DNA of 64,000 nucleotides from JADKHR01 sp041917295 (GTDB taxonomy: Bacteria > Elusimicrobiota > Elusimicrobia > FEN-1173), in contig JAYRXX010000057.1 in assembly GCA_041917295.1 (NCBI GenBank), positions 62,001 through 126,000 on the forward strand, written 5' to 3'. Under the pieces are notes generated by a model. The model was not told the DNA's origin, searched no databases, and saw only the letters and a program-made list of their open reading frames with translations. Each line of letters begins with the position of its first letter. The first letter of the stretch is position 1. Below are positions 19,474 through 29,000 of the stretch, piece after piece. The position numbers and the translations under genes are program-made.

Positions 19474-20245
19474 GCGATATTTTTTTTCGTGCGAGTGCGT
19501 AGCCTGTTTTGAAGGCGTTCAGAAGCTGAGTCAATTCCCGCCGAATTCCATTCTCGGCATCTCCCCTCCAATCGAACGCAACGGCGTCTTCAAAAGGGTT
19601 GTTTGGTTTTCCCGTCAGCGAGAAAAAGCGGTCCAGCAAAATAGCCGTTTTCAGCGAGGCCAACTGCCCCACTTCGTTTCCCAGAAGAATAGATCCGGCG
19701 GTCAAATACCGACGTGAATCGGGCCCCCAGGTTTCTGGAAGTGAGTAACGACGATCGTCGTCAGCATAGTTTTTTAACCAATAATAAACACCATCCGCAT
19801 CGTTTTTATGTTTGGGATCTCCCCGTTGGCTCCGATCAAGGAATGCGATGATCTTCAGCAACACAAAACCAGGAATACTCAGAATTGAAATAGGATAAAG
19901 GCCCGCTTTTCGTGTTTCTTGAGCGGCGCCACAAGATTCCTCAAACCCAATCACGTTGAATTCCATTTTTGAGTTCGGCCAAATAAGAAGTCCATCCGGC
20001 GCAATTCGTGGGCCGTAGGGGATGAGGTCCACCTGGACGTTTCCTTTCTCGAGACGATGCTCAATTCGCAAATCCGGCGTGTAACCCAATTTGTCCACAA
20101 TTTCTTTTTTGAGACGATGAAACGAAGACCAGTCTTGGGCGAGGAAGGCAAAATCGGCATCACGGGTTCTTGGAAAAGGAGGGGAGTGCTCGGTCATTTC
20201 GGGTGTGAATTCCGCGATTAGAGCGCCGACCAAAACGACCTCCAT
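19454..20245 (-). CDS. AbiEii-like nucleotidyltransferase (type IV toxin candidate)
   Basis: The 263-residue protein is a nucleotidyltransferase-fold protein: VVLVGALIAEF in place of the usual GG-A-S turn, then RTRDADFAF carrying the metal-binding aspartates, and NVQVDLIPYG for the third acidic position. It lies directly downstream of an AbiEi-like regulator gene, the usual arrangement of type IV toxin-antitoxin systems. The ATG at 20245 leaves a very short N-terminus. The frame is open for another 72 bases without a standard start, and these would encode a helix (IAKSVSEIARVTKELG), so translation may begin further up at an unusual codon. Its 3' end overlaps the convergent GH144-like gene. 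Confidence 0.7.
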   Translation of the reverse strand: MEVVLVGALIAEFTPEMTEHSPPFPRTRDADFAFLAQDWSSFHRLKKEIVDKLGYTPDLRIEHRLEKGNVQVDLIPYGPRIAPDGLLIWPNSKMEFNVIGFEESCGAAQETRKAGLYPISILSIPGFVLLKIIAFLDRSQRGDPKHKNDADGVYYWLKNYADDDRRYSLPETWGPDSRRYLTAGSILLGNEVGQLASLKTAILLDRFFSLTGKPNNPFEDAVAFDWRGDAENGIRRELTQLLNAFKTGYALARKKISPIERSV

Positions 20246-20294
20246 TCCCAGTTCTTTGGTGACCCGGGCAATCTCGCTGACGGATTTGGCGATG

Positions 20295-21347
20295 TCAGGC
20301 CCCGTGCGGTTTCTCCCTCAGATAGAGGTTGAAAATGATCTCGGCCATTTCTCCTTCGCGAGGACGCCCGTCCTGCAACAGTTCGGCATAGACAAGAAGG
20401 GGGGGGGCCACGGGCCAACGGGCGCTTGATTTTTCATAGTTGTAGGACGGAGTTAAAATACGCAGGAGAACGATATTCCCTTCCGTATCATCGCGCAGAA
20501 GGGGCTCCTTATTCAATAAAGCTTCCGCCTTTTCATCGACAAAAATCGTGAGGTTGTCCGGTTCCAAATGATGGGTTAGTTCTCGAGCGGCCATGCCTCC
20601 TGTTAGGGCCCATTTTCCTTGTGATCCAGCCAGTCTCCGCGCGAAGGCTTCAAGGACCTTTTGGGGAGATTTAAGAATATGGCGGTACCTCCCAATGAAG
20701 AGAGAGGGTCTCAACTTGAGAGCGTACCCCTCTACGAACTTATCCAGGAGGCCGTCCCGATTACCCCATCGCCAGCTTTTCTGGGTGGCCGGGAGGAGCC
20801 ATTGTCCGTTGCTCAGTTCCCGAATCACCGCGAAAGCGGTCCCCAGGGAGACTCCCGCGCCCGCGGCGATTTCTCGATACGTTTCGCCAAGGGCTGGGGG
20901 ATGAAACAAAAAGTAATGAACGACCTTAAGGCTCCCTGGTTCCATGAGTCGTCCCGGCCTCCCTTCCCTTGATTTCTTGGGCCGAATGCCGTCCAAGTTA
21001 ATCATGAGAACGGGGGGTTTCCAGAGGTGGATCTTGCCCATCGTGTCCACATAGGACATTCCGGCTCTCTTTAATTCCATGGCCGCAGAATCAGAAAGCC
21101 CATCCGTGAACAGGAGTGTTTCCCGGGCGGTGTTCTTTTCCTTTCGCTGGATGATGCAGTGGAGGGCTTGGGAGCGGGTGCTCATTCCCTTTTTAACTTC
21201 GATCCGCAAACGCAGGGGAGGGTTGATCTTAAGATGAATCAAAGCGCACCCCTCCTTTTTTGAAGGGGAAATAAGGACCGGTATCCCCGGAAGGGCGCGC
21301 TGGATTTGCTCAACGCAGGATTGGACGATGGGATTCTCTATGTTCAT
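20295..21347 (-). CDS. AbiEi-like antitoxin / winged-helix regulator
   Basis: I place the start at the ATG at 21347, giving 350 residues; an upstream TTG overlaps the -35 box and is unlikely. The central part has a winged-helix segment (LKVVHYFLFHPPALGETYREIAAGAGVSLGTAFAVIREL). Near the C-terminus is the AbiEi signature-like WALTGGMAARELTHHLEP, followed by NLTIFVDE. Such proteins neutralise and repress an AbiEii nucleotidyltransferase toxin; the candidate toxin gene starts 49 bp downstream. Two TAATGAACATA repeats overlap the start, a suitable place for autoregulation. Confidence 0.75.
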   Translation of the reverse strand: MNIENPIVQSCVEQIQRALPGIPVLISPSKKEGCALIHLKINPPLRLRIEVKKGMSTRSQALHCIIQRKEKNTARETLLFTDGLSDSAAMELKRAGMSYVDTMGKIHLWKPPVLMINLDGIRPKKSREGRPGRLMEPGSLKVVHYFLFHPPALGETYREIAAGAGVSLGTAFAVIRELSNGQWLLPATQKSWRWGNRDGLLDKFVEGYALKLRPSLFIGRYRHILKSPQKVLEAFARRLAGSQGKWALTGGMAARELTHHLEPDNLTIFVDEKAEALLNKEPLLRDDTEGNIVLLRILTPSYNYEKSSARWPVAPPLLVYAELLQDGRPREGEMAEIIFNLYLREKPHGA

Positions 21348-21404
21348 TAGATTGTTATGTTCATTAATAATGAATATTTTGTTATAAAGAACGTTATTTG
21401 TCAA
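21339..21404 (-). promoter_or_regulatory. Promoter and direct repeats of the AbiE-like pair
   Basis: On the minus strand TTGACA (21404-21399) and CAAAAT (21381-21376) are 17 bp apart, giving a good sigma-70-like promoter. Two copies of TAATGAACATA (21366-21356 and 21349-21339) repeat every 17 bp and overlap the leader and start codon. They are probably operator half-sites for the AbiEi-like protein. Confidence 0.6.
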
Positions 21405-21489
21405 GGCCTGAGTTTAAACCCAAAACATTCAATAACGCTTCGAATCAAACTTGGGAGCTCCATTTTCACCACTTTGGTAAACCCCCATC

Positions 21490-21640
21490 CGCTTCGCCAA
21501 CCACACCAGCCTGTTCACGGGACTGACCCCCGTTTCTCTTGCCAATTGGACGCTCGAAACCTATGACGAAGGCGGGTTGGCCGTTTCCGGGATTGGAATG
21601 TCGGTCTTGGCCGTGGCGGTCTCCCGGGACTGGATTTCCC
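21490..21640 (+). pseudogene. Relic of a GH144-like gene
   Basis: These 151 bases translate to about 50 codons that closely match residues ~216-266 of the enzyme at 17008 (for example TYDEGGLAVSGIGMSVLAVAV against TYDEGGLAVSGLGMSVLAVAV). Neither the beginning nor the rest of the gene is present. The similarity extends to the DNA. It is a fragment left from a duplicated or rearranged GH144-like gene. The remainder of 21405-21748 shows no gene I can support. Confidence 0.8.
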
Positions 21641-21748
21641 AGTGGTCAACTTAAACAAGCGGAAAGCGCCGGGATCGAAACCCGGTGGGAGCGGAATTGT
21701 TACTAGGCCCGCCAAACACTGGGTATTTATGTAAAAAATTACATTGGC

Positions 21749-21774
21749 TTAATTTTACTCATGAGTAAAATTAA
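21749..21774. promoter_or_regulatory. 26-bp perfect palindrome before the broken COG1373 ATPase
   Basis: The sequence centred on CATG, with half-site TTAATTTTACTCA, is perfectly self-complementary over 26 bp. It ends two bases before the ATG at 21777. This position parallels the inverted repeats of the two other COG1373 ATPases in the window, though the sequences differ. Probable operator. Confidence 0.6.
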
Positions 21775-21776
21775 CT

Positions 21777-22940
21777 ATGGTTAATTCCACAAACGTTGTT
21801 GGTTCCGTTCGGTCCCTGACCGGCCCGATCCTTTCTGATCTTCAGAGGCGCATGGTTTTCGTTGGCGGGCCTCGCCAAGTGGGGAAGACGACCCTCGCCC
21901 TAAGTCTTTTGGGAAAGGGCGCCACGGAAACCCACCCTGCCTATTTCAACTGGGACAATGCCCAGGACCGATCCCGGCTGTTGAAGGGACTTCTTCCTCC
22001 GGGTGAAAGTCTCATGATCCTAGACGAGATCCACAAATATGGCCGTTGGCGAAACTTGGTCAAGGGTTTCTACGACAAAATGAAATCCCAATAACGTTTT
22101 CTGGTCACGGGTTCGGCGAGACTCGATTATTACCGTCGCGGGGGAGATTCACTATTGGGGCGGTATCATTATCTCCGCCTGCATCCCTTTTCTCTCCGGG
22201 AGGCGGATCCCACCTGCGGGCGGAAAACGGTGGACGATCTGCTCACCTTCGGGGGCTTCCCGGAACCATTCTTTGCCGCTGATCCCGTTCTCCATCGCCG
22301 TTGGCTTCGGGAAAGAAATGAGCGCGTCCTTCGCGAGGACCTCCGCGACCTGGAACAGGTGAAAGAAATCACGTCTCTGGAAGAACTGCTGGGTCACCTC
22401 CCGTCGTGTCTGGGATCGCCCCTATCCATCGGACACCTGAAAGACCTTTTGGGGGTTGCGCACCAGAGTGTGGAACGGTGGGTGTCGATCTTTGAGCGGC
22501 TTTACCTCTGCTTTCGCGTTGCGCCGTTCGGGTCAAAGCGGATCCGGGCGGTTCGCAAGGAACGAAAACTCTATTTTTGGGACTGGTCGGTGGTTCCAGA
22601 CCCCGGGGCGCGTTTCGAAAATCTGGTCGCGTCACAGCTCCTCAAGTATTGCCATTGGGTTGAGGACACCGAGGGCCACAAAATGGAGTTGCGTTTTCTG
22701 CGTGACACCGACAAGCGCGAGGTGGATTTCGTTGTTCTCCGGGACGACCGACCGGAGTTCGCGGTGGAATGCAAAACAGGCGAGCGATCCGTTAGTTCTG
22801 CCGCCGCGTATTTCAAAGAACGGACGGCCATTCCCGCCTTCTATCAAGTTCACCGGGGCGACCAGGACTTCGTTCACGCCCCCACCGGCATCCGCGTCCT
22901 ACCGTTTACAACCTTTTGCAGGGAATTGGCGCTCCCCTAA
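21777..22940 (+). pseudogene. COG1373/DUF4143 ATPase interrupted by one in-frame stop
   Basis: The first part (to 22091) has Walker A GPRQVGKT and Walker B LMILDEIHK. A TAA at 22092-22094 then interrupts the frame. The same frame continues directly with RFLVTGSARLDYYRRGGDSLLGRYHYLRLHPFS, the expected next block, and runs to 22940, including the DUF4143-type C-terminal segment with EVDFVVLRDDRPEFAVECKTG. The interruption is therefore one nonsense codon and not a frameshift, and the rest looks undamaged, implying recent inactivation. A sequencing error is the main alternative. No Shine-Dalgarno sequence is present at the ATG. Confidence 0.85.
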
Positions 22941-22964
22941 CCCTGCATTGGGAGGGGTAAATAA

Positions 22965-23018
22965 TTTACATGTTGGTTACAATTTCTTAAGGGAATCTTA
23001 ACCTGCGGGTTGTAGTAT
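22965..23018 (+). promoter_or_regulatory. Direct-repeat promoter 2 (giant gene 2)
   Basis: TTTACA at 22965-22970 and TTACA at 22977-22981 are 11 bp apart. TAGTAT at 23013-23018 starts 36 bp after the second repeat, and the ATG at 23025 follows after six bases. Leaderless geometry; same class as promoter 1. Confidence 0.7.
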
Positions 23019-23024
23019 TTAGGT

Positions 23025-26000
23025 ATGAAACCACCCGTGGGGAGGTCTGTGGCCGCGGTTTTTGCGGCGGTTTACCTTTTTTCCAACGGCGTTTTCGTTC
23101 ACGCCGCTGAAACGAACTTTTGGGCGGAACGTTCGAAAGTATCCAGGGCTCGTCAGTCGGGGACACTGCAGGCTTCTGCCTCCGCGGTTCGGCAGGCTTA
23201 TTCGTTGACACCGCTGGCTCTCCATCCCGTCTCCTCGGCGTTGACCAGCGACATCAAGAGTACTCTTTCGCCTCCCTTTATTGAAAAACACAAAGAACTG
23301 TTTGAACTCCTTAACCCCGCGCACGGCACCATGCGGCGCGTGTCTTTCCCGGCCCAGGGGGACTCCCCGTCGCCGGTGATCCTCCACATTCAAGACGTTC
23401 ACATGAACGAAGACGCGCAAAAAAATATTTCCCGTGTGGTGCATTCCCTGACGACCCGGGGCGTGGCCACAACGGTGGCCCTTGAAGGCGCTTGGGGGGA
23501 TATCAACCTCACCCCTTTCCAAACGTTTCCCCATCGACAAGCCGTCACGATGGCGGCGGACTACCTGCTTAAAACCAACGAAATATCCGGTCCCGTTTAC
23601 GCCGGGATGGTGGGCAACGGGCGTTACGTGGGGATCGATGACAAAGACCATTACACCGCCCACGTGGACGCGTACAAACAATCCGCTCCACGACAGGATT
23701 TGATCAAAGCCCGGCTGGCCGACGAGGCGCAATCGCTCACCCAAAAGAAAGCCCGTGTGTTCACCGGCGCTCTGCTTCAACTGGACCAGACCGTGGAACG
23801 CTATCGAACCGGCGCCGTTCGATTGGGCGATTATGTGGAAACCATGGCCCAGTCTTCTGGTCTTTCAGAAACCCGCTCTTCCAACGCCCCTATCCATAAG
23901 TTCCTAACCGCCCTACGCTACGAAAGAACCATCGACTTCAAGCAAGTTGAAAAGGAGCGAAAGGTCGTAATAGAAAAACTTATCGAGAGGTTGACCGAAC
24001 ATGAAATAAGCCGGTTGACCGCGGAAAGCAACGCCTATCGTGTCGGCCAGGTGCGGTATGGAGACTTCTACGGTTCTTTAAGGGACCTGTGCCAAAGGTC
24101 CGGCATTCGGCTCAGCGCGTTCCCGGCCATGGACGAGTACATCAACTACGTGCTTGCCGCGGACGGGATTAACGTCGAGAACCTGTTGGAAGAAATCATG
24201 ATTTTGGAAAGGAGGGCCTTCGAGTTCCTGGCCACAACCCCTGAACAGCGGCGCCTGGTGGACGAAAGCAGGCGGCTATTTCTCACTCAAAAGCTGGTGG
24301 ATTTTGGTCTGACCCCCACGGAATGGCGGGAATATCGGGAGAGGCAGCCCCCGCCCGCCGATCAGGCGAGTTTATTAAAAAGTTTGGATTTAAGCTCATT
24401 TGAAGATTTTTACCGCCAGGCGGACGCACGGGACGGCGCCATGGCCCGAAGCACAATGGAAGTGGCCTCCTCTTCTGTAACCCTGCTGGTCACCGGAGGA
24501 TTTCATGCCGAAGGGATGGCCAAACACCTGACCGAGGCCGGGGCCACCGTTATCAGCTGGGTGCCTAAAATCGAAAACCTGGACACCACCCAGGGATCCG
24601 CTTACCTCAGTGTCTTTAATCAAGAAAAAACTCCGCTTGAAATACTGATGCAGGGAGAAAAATTGTTCCTGGCCAAAGAGCCGATTTCCTCAACGACGTT
24701 GAAAGTGCGGGCGGGAGTGTCGACGGTTATCGCCGCCCTCTCTCTGGCCGGAAACGCCCTTGGTGTCGACCCCCAGGCGCTGTATTCTTCGTTGGGCTGT
24801 GTGGGGGTTTTGTCAGTGGCCAATGAATTCATTCGAGGCCAGTACAAAGCCCGGGTCGTTGTTGGGGACCATGGGTTTGATTACAGCGGTTCCGTTGGCC
24901 AGGGGATGATTCAGGATTTCTCAGAGGTCCCTTCTTTATCGAAAACGCGCACATACTCCCGGCACTATTTTCCAACCTTGTTCGGACTCGTTTTTGTTGG
25001 GGCAATGGGGTTGGCCCCCCCCTGGCTCCTGTTTGGGGTGGGAATTATCGTGTTTCGGATGGAACGTCAGAAAGGGGGTGTCAAACTTAGCTGGGGGGGT
25101 AGGGGCTTTCTTCTTGCTGTCAGGGCCGTTCCCGAGGCCCTTTTTCATTTTATTGATCGGGCCTATGAGCGCACTTTCCTGAACACCCAGCCGCATGGGA
25201 AGGAACCATTGGTCACAAAACCAGCTTACCGATGGCAGATAGCGAGAGAAGCATTGTATTTCCTGACTCTTGGGGCCGGAGCGATTGTGGGGCATGGACT
25301 CGCCGTCTTTTTAGGGATGACAGGGGATGGGTTATCTATTTTCCAATTGATCGGAGCTATGGGGGGGGTATCGTTGGGAGGAACCGCTCTCTTTCGTCGT
25401 CACACAGAGAACGCGCGAGCTCTGCTTTACCGGTTAGGGATAATTCGATCGCCAGAGAATTATCGGTGGGATGTGGCGCTGGTTCTCGCAACGACAGCGG
25501 TTGGTGCCCTCCTCATTTTTTCCGGAATTTCACTAACCGGAACGGCTGCGGGAATGCATTTTGGGTACATGGAGATATTGTCAGCCAGTCTCGTGGCGGT
25601 ATTAACGGCGGGATTCATCATCCACCCTCGCCTCAACCTGGCCATGATTTCCCGTGGACGTGCCCACGGGATGGCGGACTTGCCCCCGGAGCGGAGTCAT
25701 AAAAGTTTGCCGGTTGATGAGTTTCAGGGATATGTCCCTAACTTTGAGATTGTCTCTTTTCCCATTGATATTACGTTGGGTGTTTCAATGGGGAAAGAGG
25801 TCCAGGAAATCCTTATCCTCACGAGTAACTACTTATCGGATGTCACGCAATTGTATTTTCCCGGCTCCATTGATTTGAATACACCCTATCAAGACCACAT
25901 TGGTAGATATAAATCTCCGGGTCTTTGGAATCAAGAAACCCGCAATAAACATAACGAACTTAAAACACGCTTCATTAACAGCGTATTGAGTCTCCCAGCA

Positions 26001-29000
26001 GAAGCACGTCAGTTGATCCTTGGACCTGATTCATTACCAGTAGGAGAAATTGATCCGGACCGGTTTCTTCTTCTGTCACTTCGCCGTTATCTGGCGTTGT
26101 ATGGGATCCTGGTCCAGAGCGAGTCTGCACTGATACCAGATCCAAACTCAGGGGAAATTATTGACACGGTTCATTTCTTAACTTTTTTTCAAGTAAAAAA
26201 GATGGAGAAAGAAACACGGGAGGTTTGGGGGCGACCTGTGTCGGCGCAGGTCGTTGTCCCAGGGGACAGACTGAGGCTTGAAGGAATGGCTCCTCTCCCG
26301 TTAGTTCCCTTGGGGAAAGAATATGCTTCCAATGGCGTTATTGTTATTTCTCCGGACGCAATTCAGAAAAAGGCACAACTCTTTCAGCAGTATTTAAACA
26401 TATCCGCGCAGCTCCCCAATACAAGATTGGGAAACTCAGCCCCGATCTATAGATTTTTTGAAGGATTTAGCAGAAAATCAATTCCCCCAGCCATAGCGCT
26501 GACAATGGAATGTATCCGTCGGTTAAAAGATGAAAAAGGTGGTGGCAATTTTTCAGATGCCGTGCTCATGGCAGACCTTGATCATGAACGGGCCCACATC
26601 GCTCAATCGTCCTATCGTTACATTCCCGCTCCACACAGAGAAATAGGTTCCTCCTTAAGGCCTTTCTTGGAGCAGGAGAGCGAGGCGAAAACCAACAGAG
26701 AAATAGATGCTCGCCTGTATTCATTGAGAAATAACCCTCTCATTGTCATAGCGTTGGAAATGATCCCGGAGATGGATGCGCCCGACAAAGTTCAGCCACC
26801 CTATCGGGGCAACTATACAAGGATATTGGCTGAAATTAAAACCGTCGTTAAAAATAATCTCTCCGCCTATGGAGTTCAATCTGTAAAAGATCATCCGGGG
26901 CTCCTGCCCCACTTCACTTGGATGGCCATCTTGTTGCGAATATCGGAAAACAAGTCATTGTGGGCTTCGCTCATTGATGAGGTCCATCGAAATCTCGTAA
27001 GAGAGCTAAACCCGGGTGGGGTCGGAACCGATCCGACGGCCTCACACATCCCGCCTCGCCCGGAAGCCCGCGAAAACCTTGAAAGGACCTACGCGACGTT
27101 TGGTCCAGACTTGGAAAAGAGAGAATTGGATCTTTCGACAACCGGAGACGCTTTGGTGGCGGCCCAATTTGTGGCGGGGGATGGGTCAGCGGAGGAAATA
27201 TATCCTGGCGGAGAAGATTTAACCAGGGAATTGGAATCCGTCGTTGCGGGTGTCCGAAACATCATCGTGACAGGGGGGCTAATTCCCGAAGACTATGTGG
27301 ATTTATACGACCGTGCTGTTTTCCATTCCAGCCTCCACGTATTTCGGCGGGTTTCAAATGAACAAGCCAATGAAGAGCAAATCGATCTGGCTGAATCCGC
27401 AACGAAAAAGGCCGCGGAGGGAGTTGATGCCTGGAATTTAGTGTTTGAGCAGGTCGTTATCAATAACAACACGTTGGTTGCGTTGGGATTTGTTGATGGA
27501 GAGACGGCAGGACTAAGCGCGGTCCGGGACCGGGTTGCCGAGAGGGTTGATGATGGATTGGAGAAAAAACGGACAAGGATCATCGGCATTTCTCTTGGAA
27601 GGTTTAAAAAATCCTTGCCTCCAGAAATACTTCAGGAAATTCAAGGGTATTTGGCGAGCCGAAACCCAAAGGGGACCCTTTTGGGGAAAACTACCGTTGA
27701 TAAGATCGTCGTTTTTACCCATCGAGGACCCCATTTTCACACAACACCCCTGTCTGTGCATCGAGTGATTAATCTCCGTGCCCAGGGCCCAATCAGTAAT
27801 CAATCACCTATCCTTGCCGTTGATATTGGCGGCACAGGAATAGCCGTGGCGGTGGTGGGGGCGAATGGGGATATCATCGCTCATGAGAAACAAAATACTC
27901 CTCAGGTTGAGCCGGAAACTTTTTTCCGACAGGTGGCGGATTTAATCTTGAAGGCCCGGCAACAAGCGGAGGCGAAAGGGCATCGCGTTTCGAATCGTGT
28001 GGGGGTCGGAGCGCCGGGGCGATATATCCCAGGGGAAGGCGGACGGATGGTAGTGGCCCCGGGGTCGGCCCCGCAGATGGGAGAAATACCGGGACAATTC
28101 GACGGAATTTGCCCGCAGGCGTTGTTGGAAAAGCACCTTCCGGGGATGACGGTGGCGGTGAACAACGACGCTGTGGCGCAATTTGCCTCCCAGCTCAATC
28201 GTCTCCTTCAAGCTCCCGTAGGCCAGAGTCTACACGGCGCGAAGGTGGCCTATGTGGGGCCGGGGACGAGTTTGGGCGGAGGCTTTGCGGAGGTGGGTAG
28301 CGACGGACAGATGAACTTCCGAACAGACGGGCACATTTTTGATTTGGTGGTCGAAAGGGGCATGATCCTTGAGGGGAAAGCGGGTGATCGAGGATTCCGT
28401 CTGCCAACTTCGGGGATCGCCATGGACGTTTTTTCGGGGAACGGTATTGCTGGTCTGATGCAGGGTGTGGATACGGCATTGGAGAATGAGGGAGGGTCCC
28501 CCGTATTTTCTCACTTGGGGGTTCCTAACGGGAGGCTGTTGAATCAATTGTTGGCCAACGAGATTGGCGACAGAGCGGTCCACGGGGCGGCGGAGGAGGT
28601 CGCAAGGTTTGTGGGCGAATCCCTGGGGCGAATCATGGAAAAGATCTTTTTGGGCGAAATTGAAAAGGCAACGCCCAACGCGGAATGGTCAGAAGAAGAC
28701 AAAGGGTTTGTTCGCGGAACGACCCGCTTTTTGTTGGGGGGCAGTGTGCCCCAGGGAAAGTTGGGAGAGATTATTCAGGAACAAGCCTTAAAGTATTTAA
28801 AAGCGAAACAGAGCGATGTCAAATTTACCATCCTTCGTTCCGCGGCCGCAAGCAAAGAGGCCGGGTTGGAGGGAGCCGCGATTCTGGCGAGGATGGAGGG
28901 CAAAAATAATGAAGGGCAAAGTCCCCCCGCCCAAACGCCGCTAACAAGATGGGTGTGGAACCACCTGAGGCCTGTTCTCCCAATGGCCTGGCGGGATTCC

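Noticed and set aside
21669..21685. tRNA T-arm-like hairpin (5-bp stem, loop ATCGAAA)
   Set aside because: No matching acceptor, D-arm or anticodon arm upstream, and the loop does not begin with TTC; not a tRNA gene.
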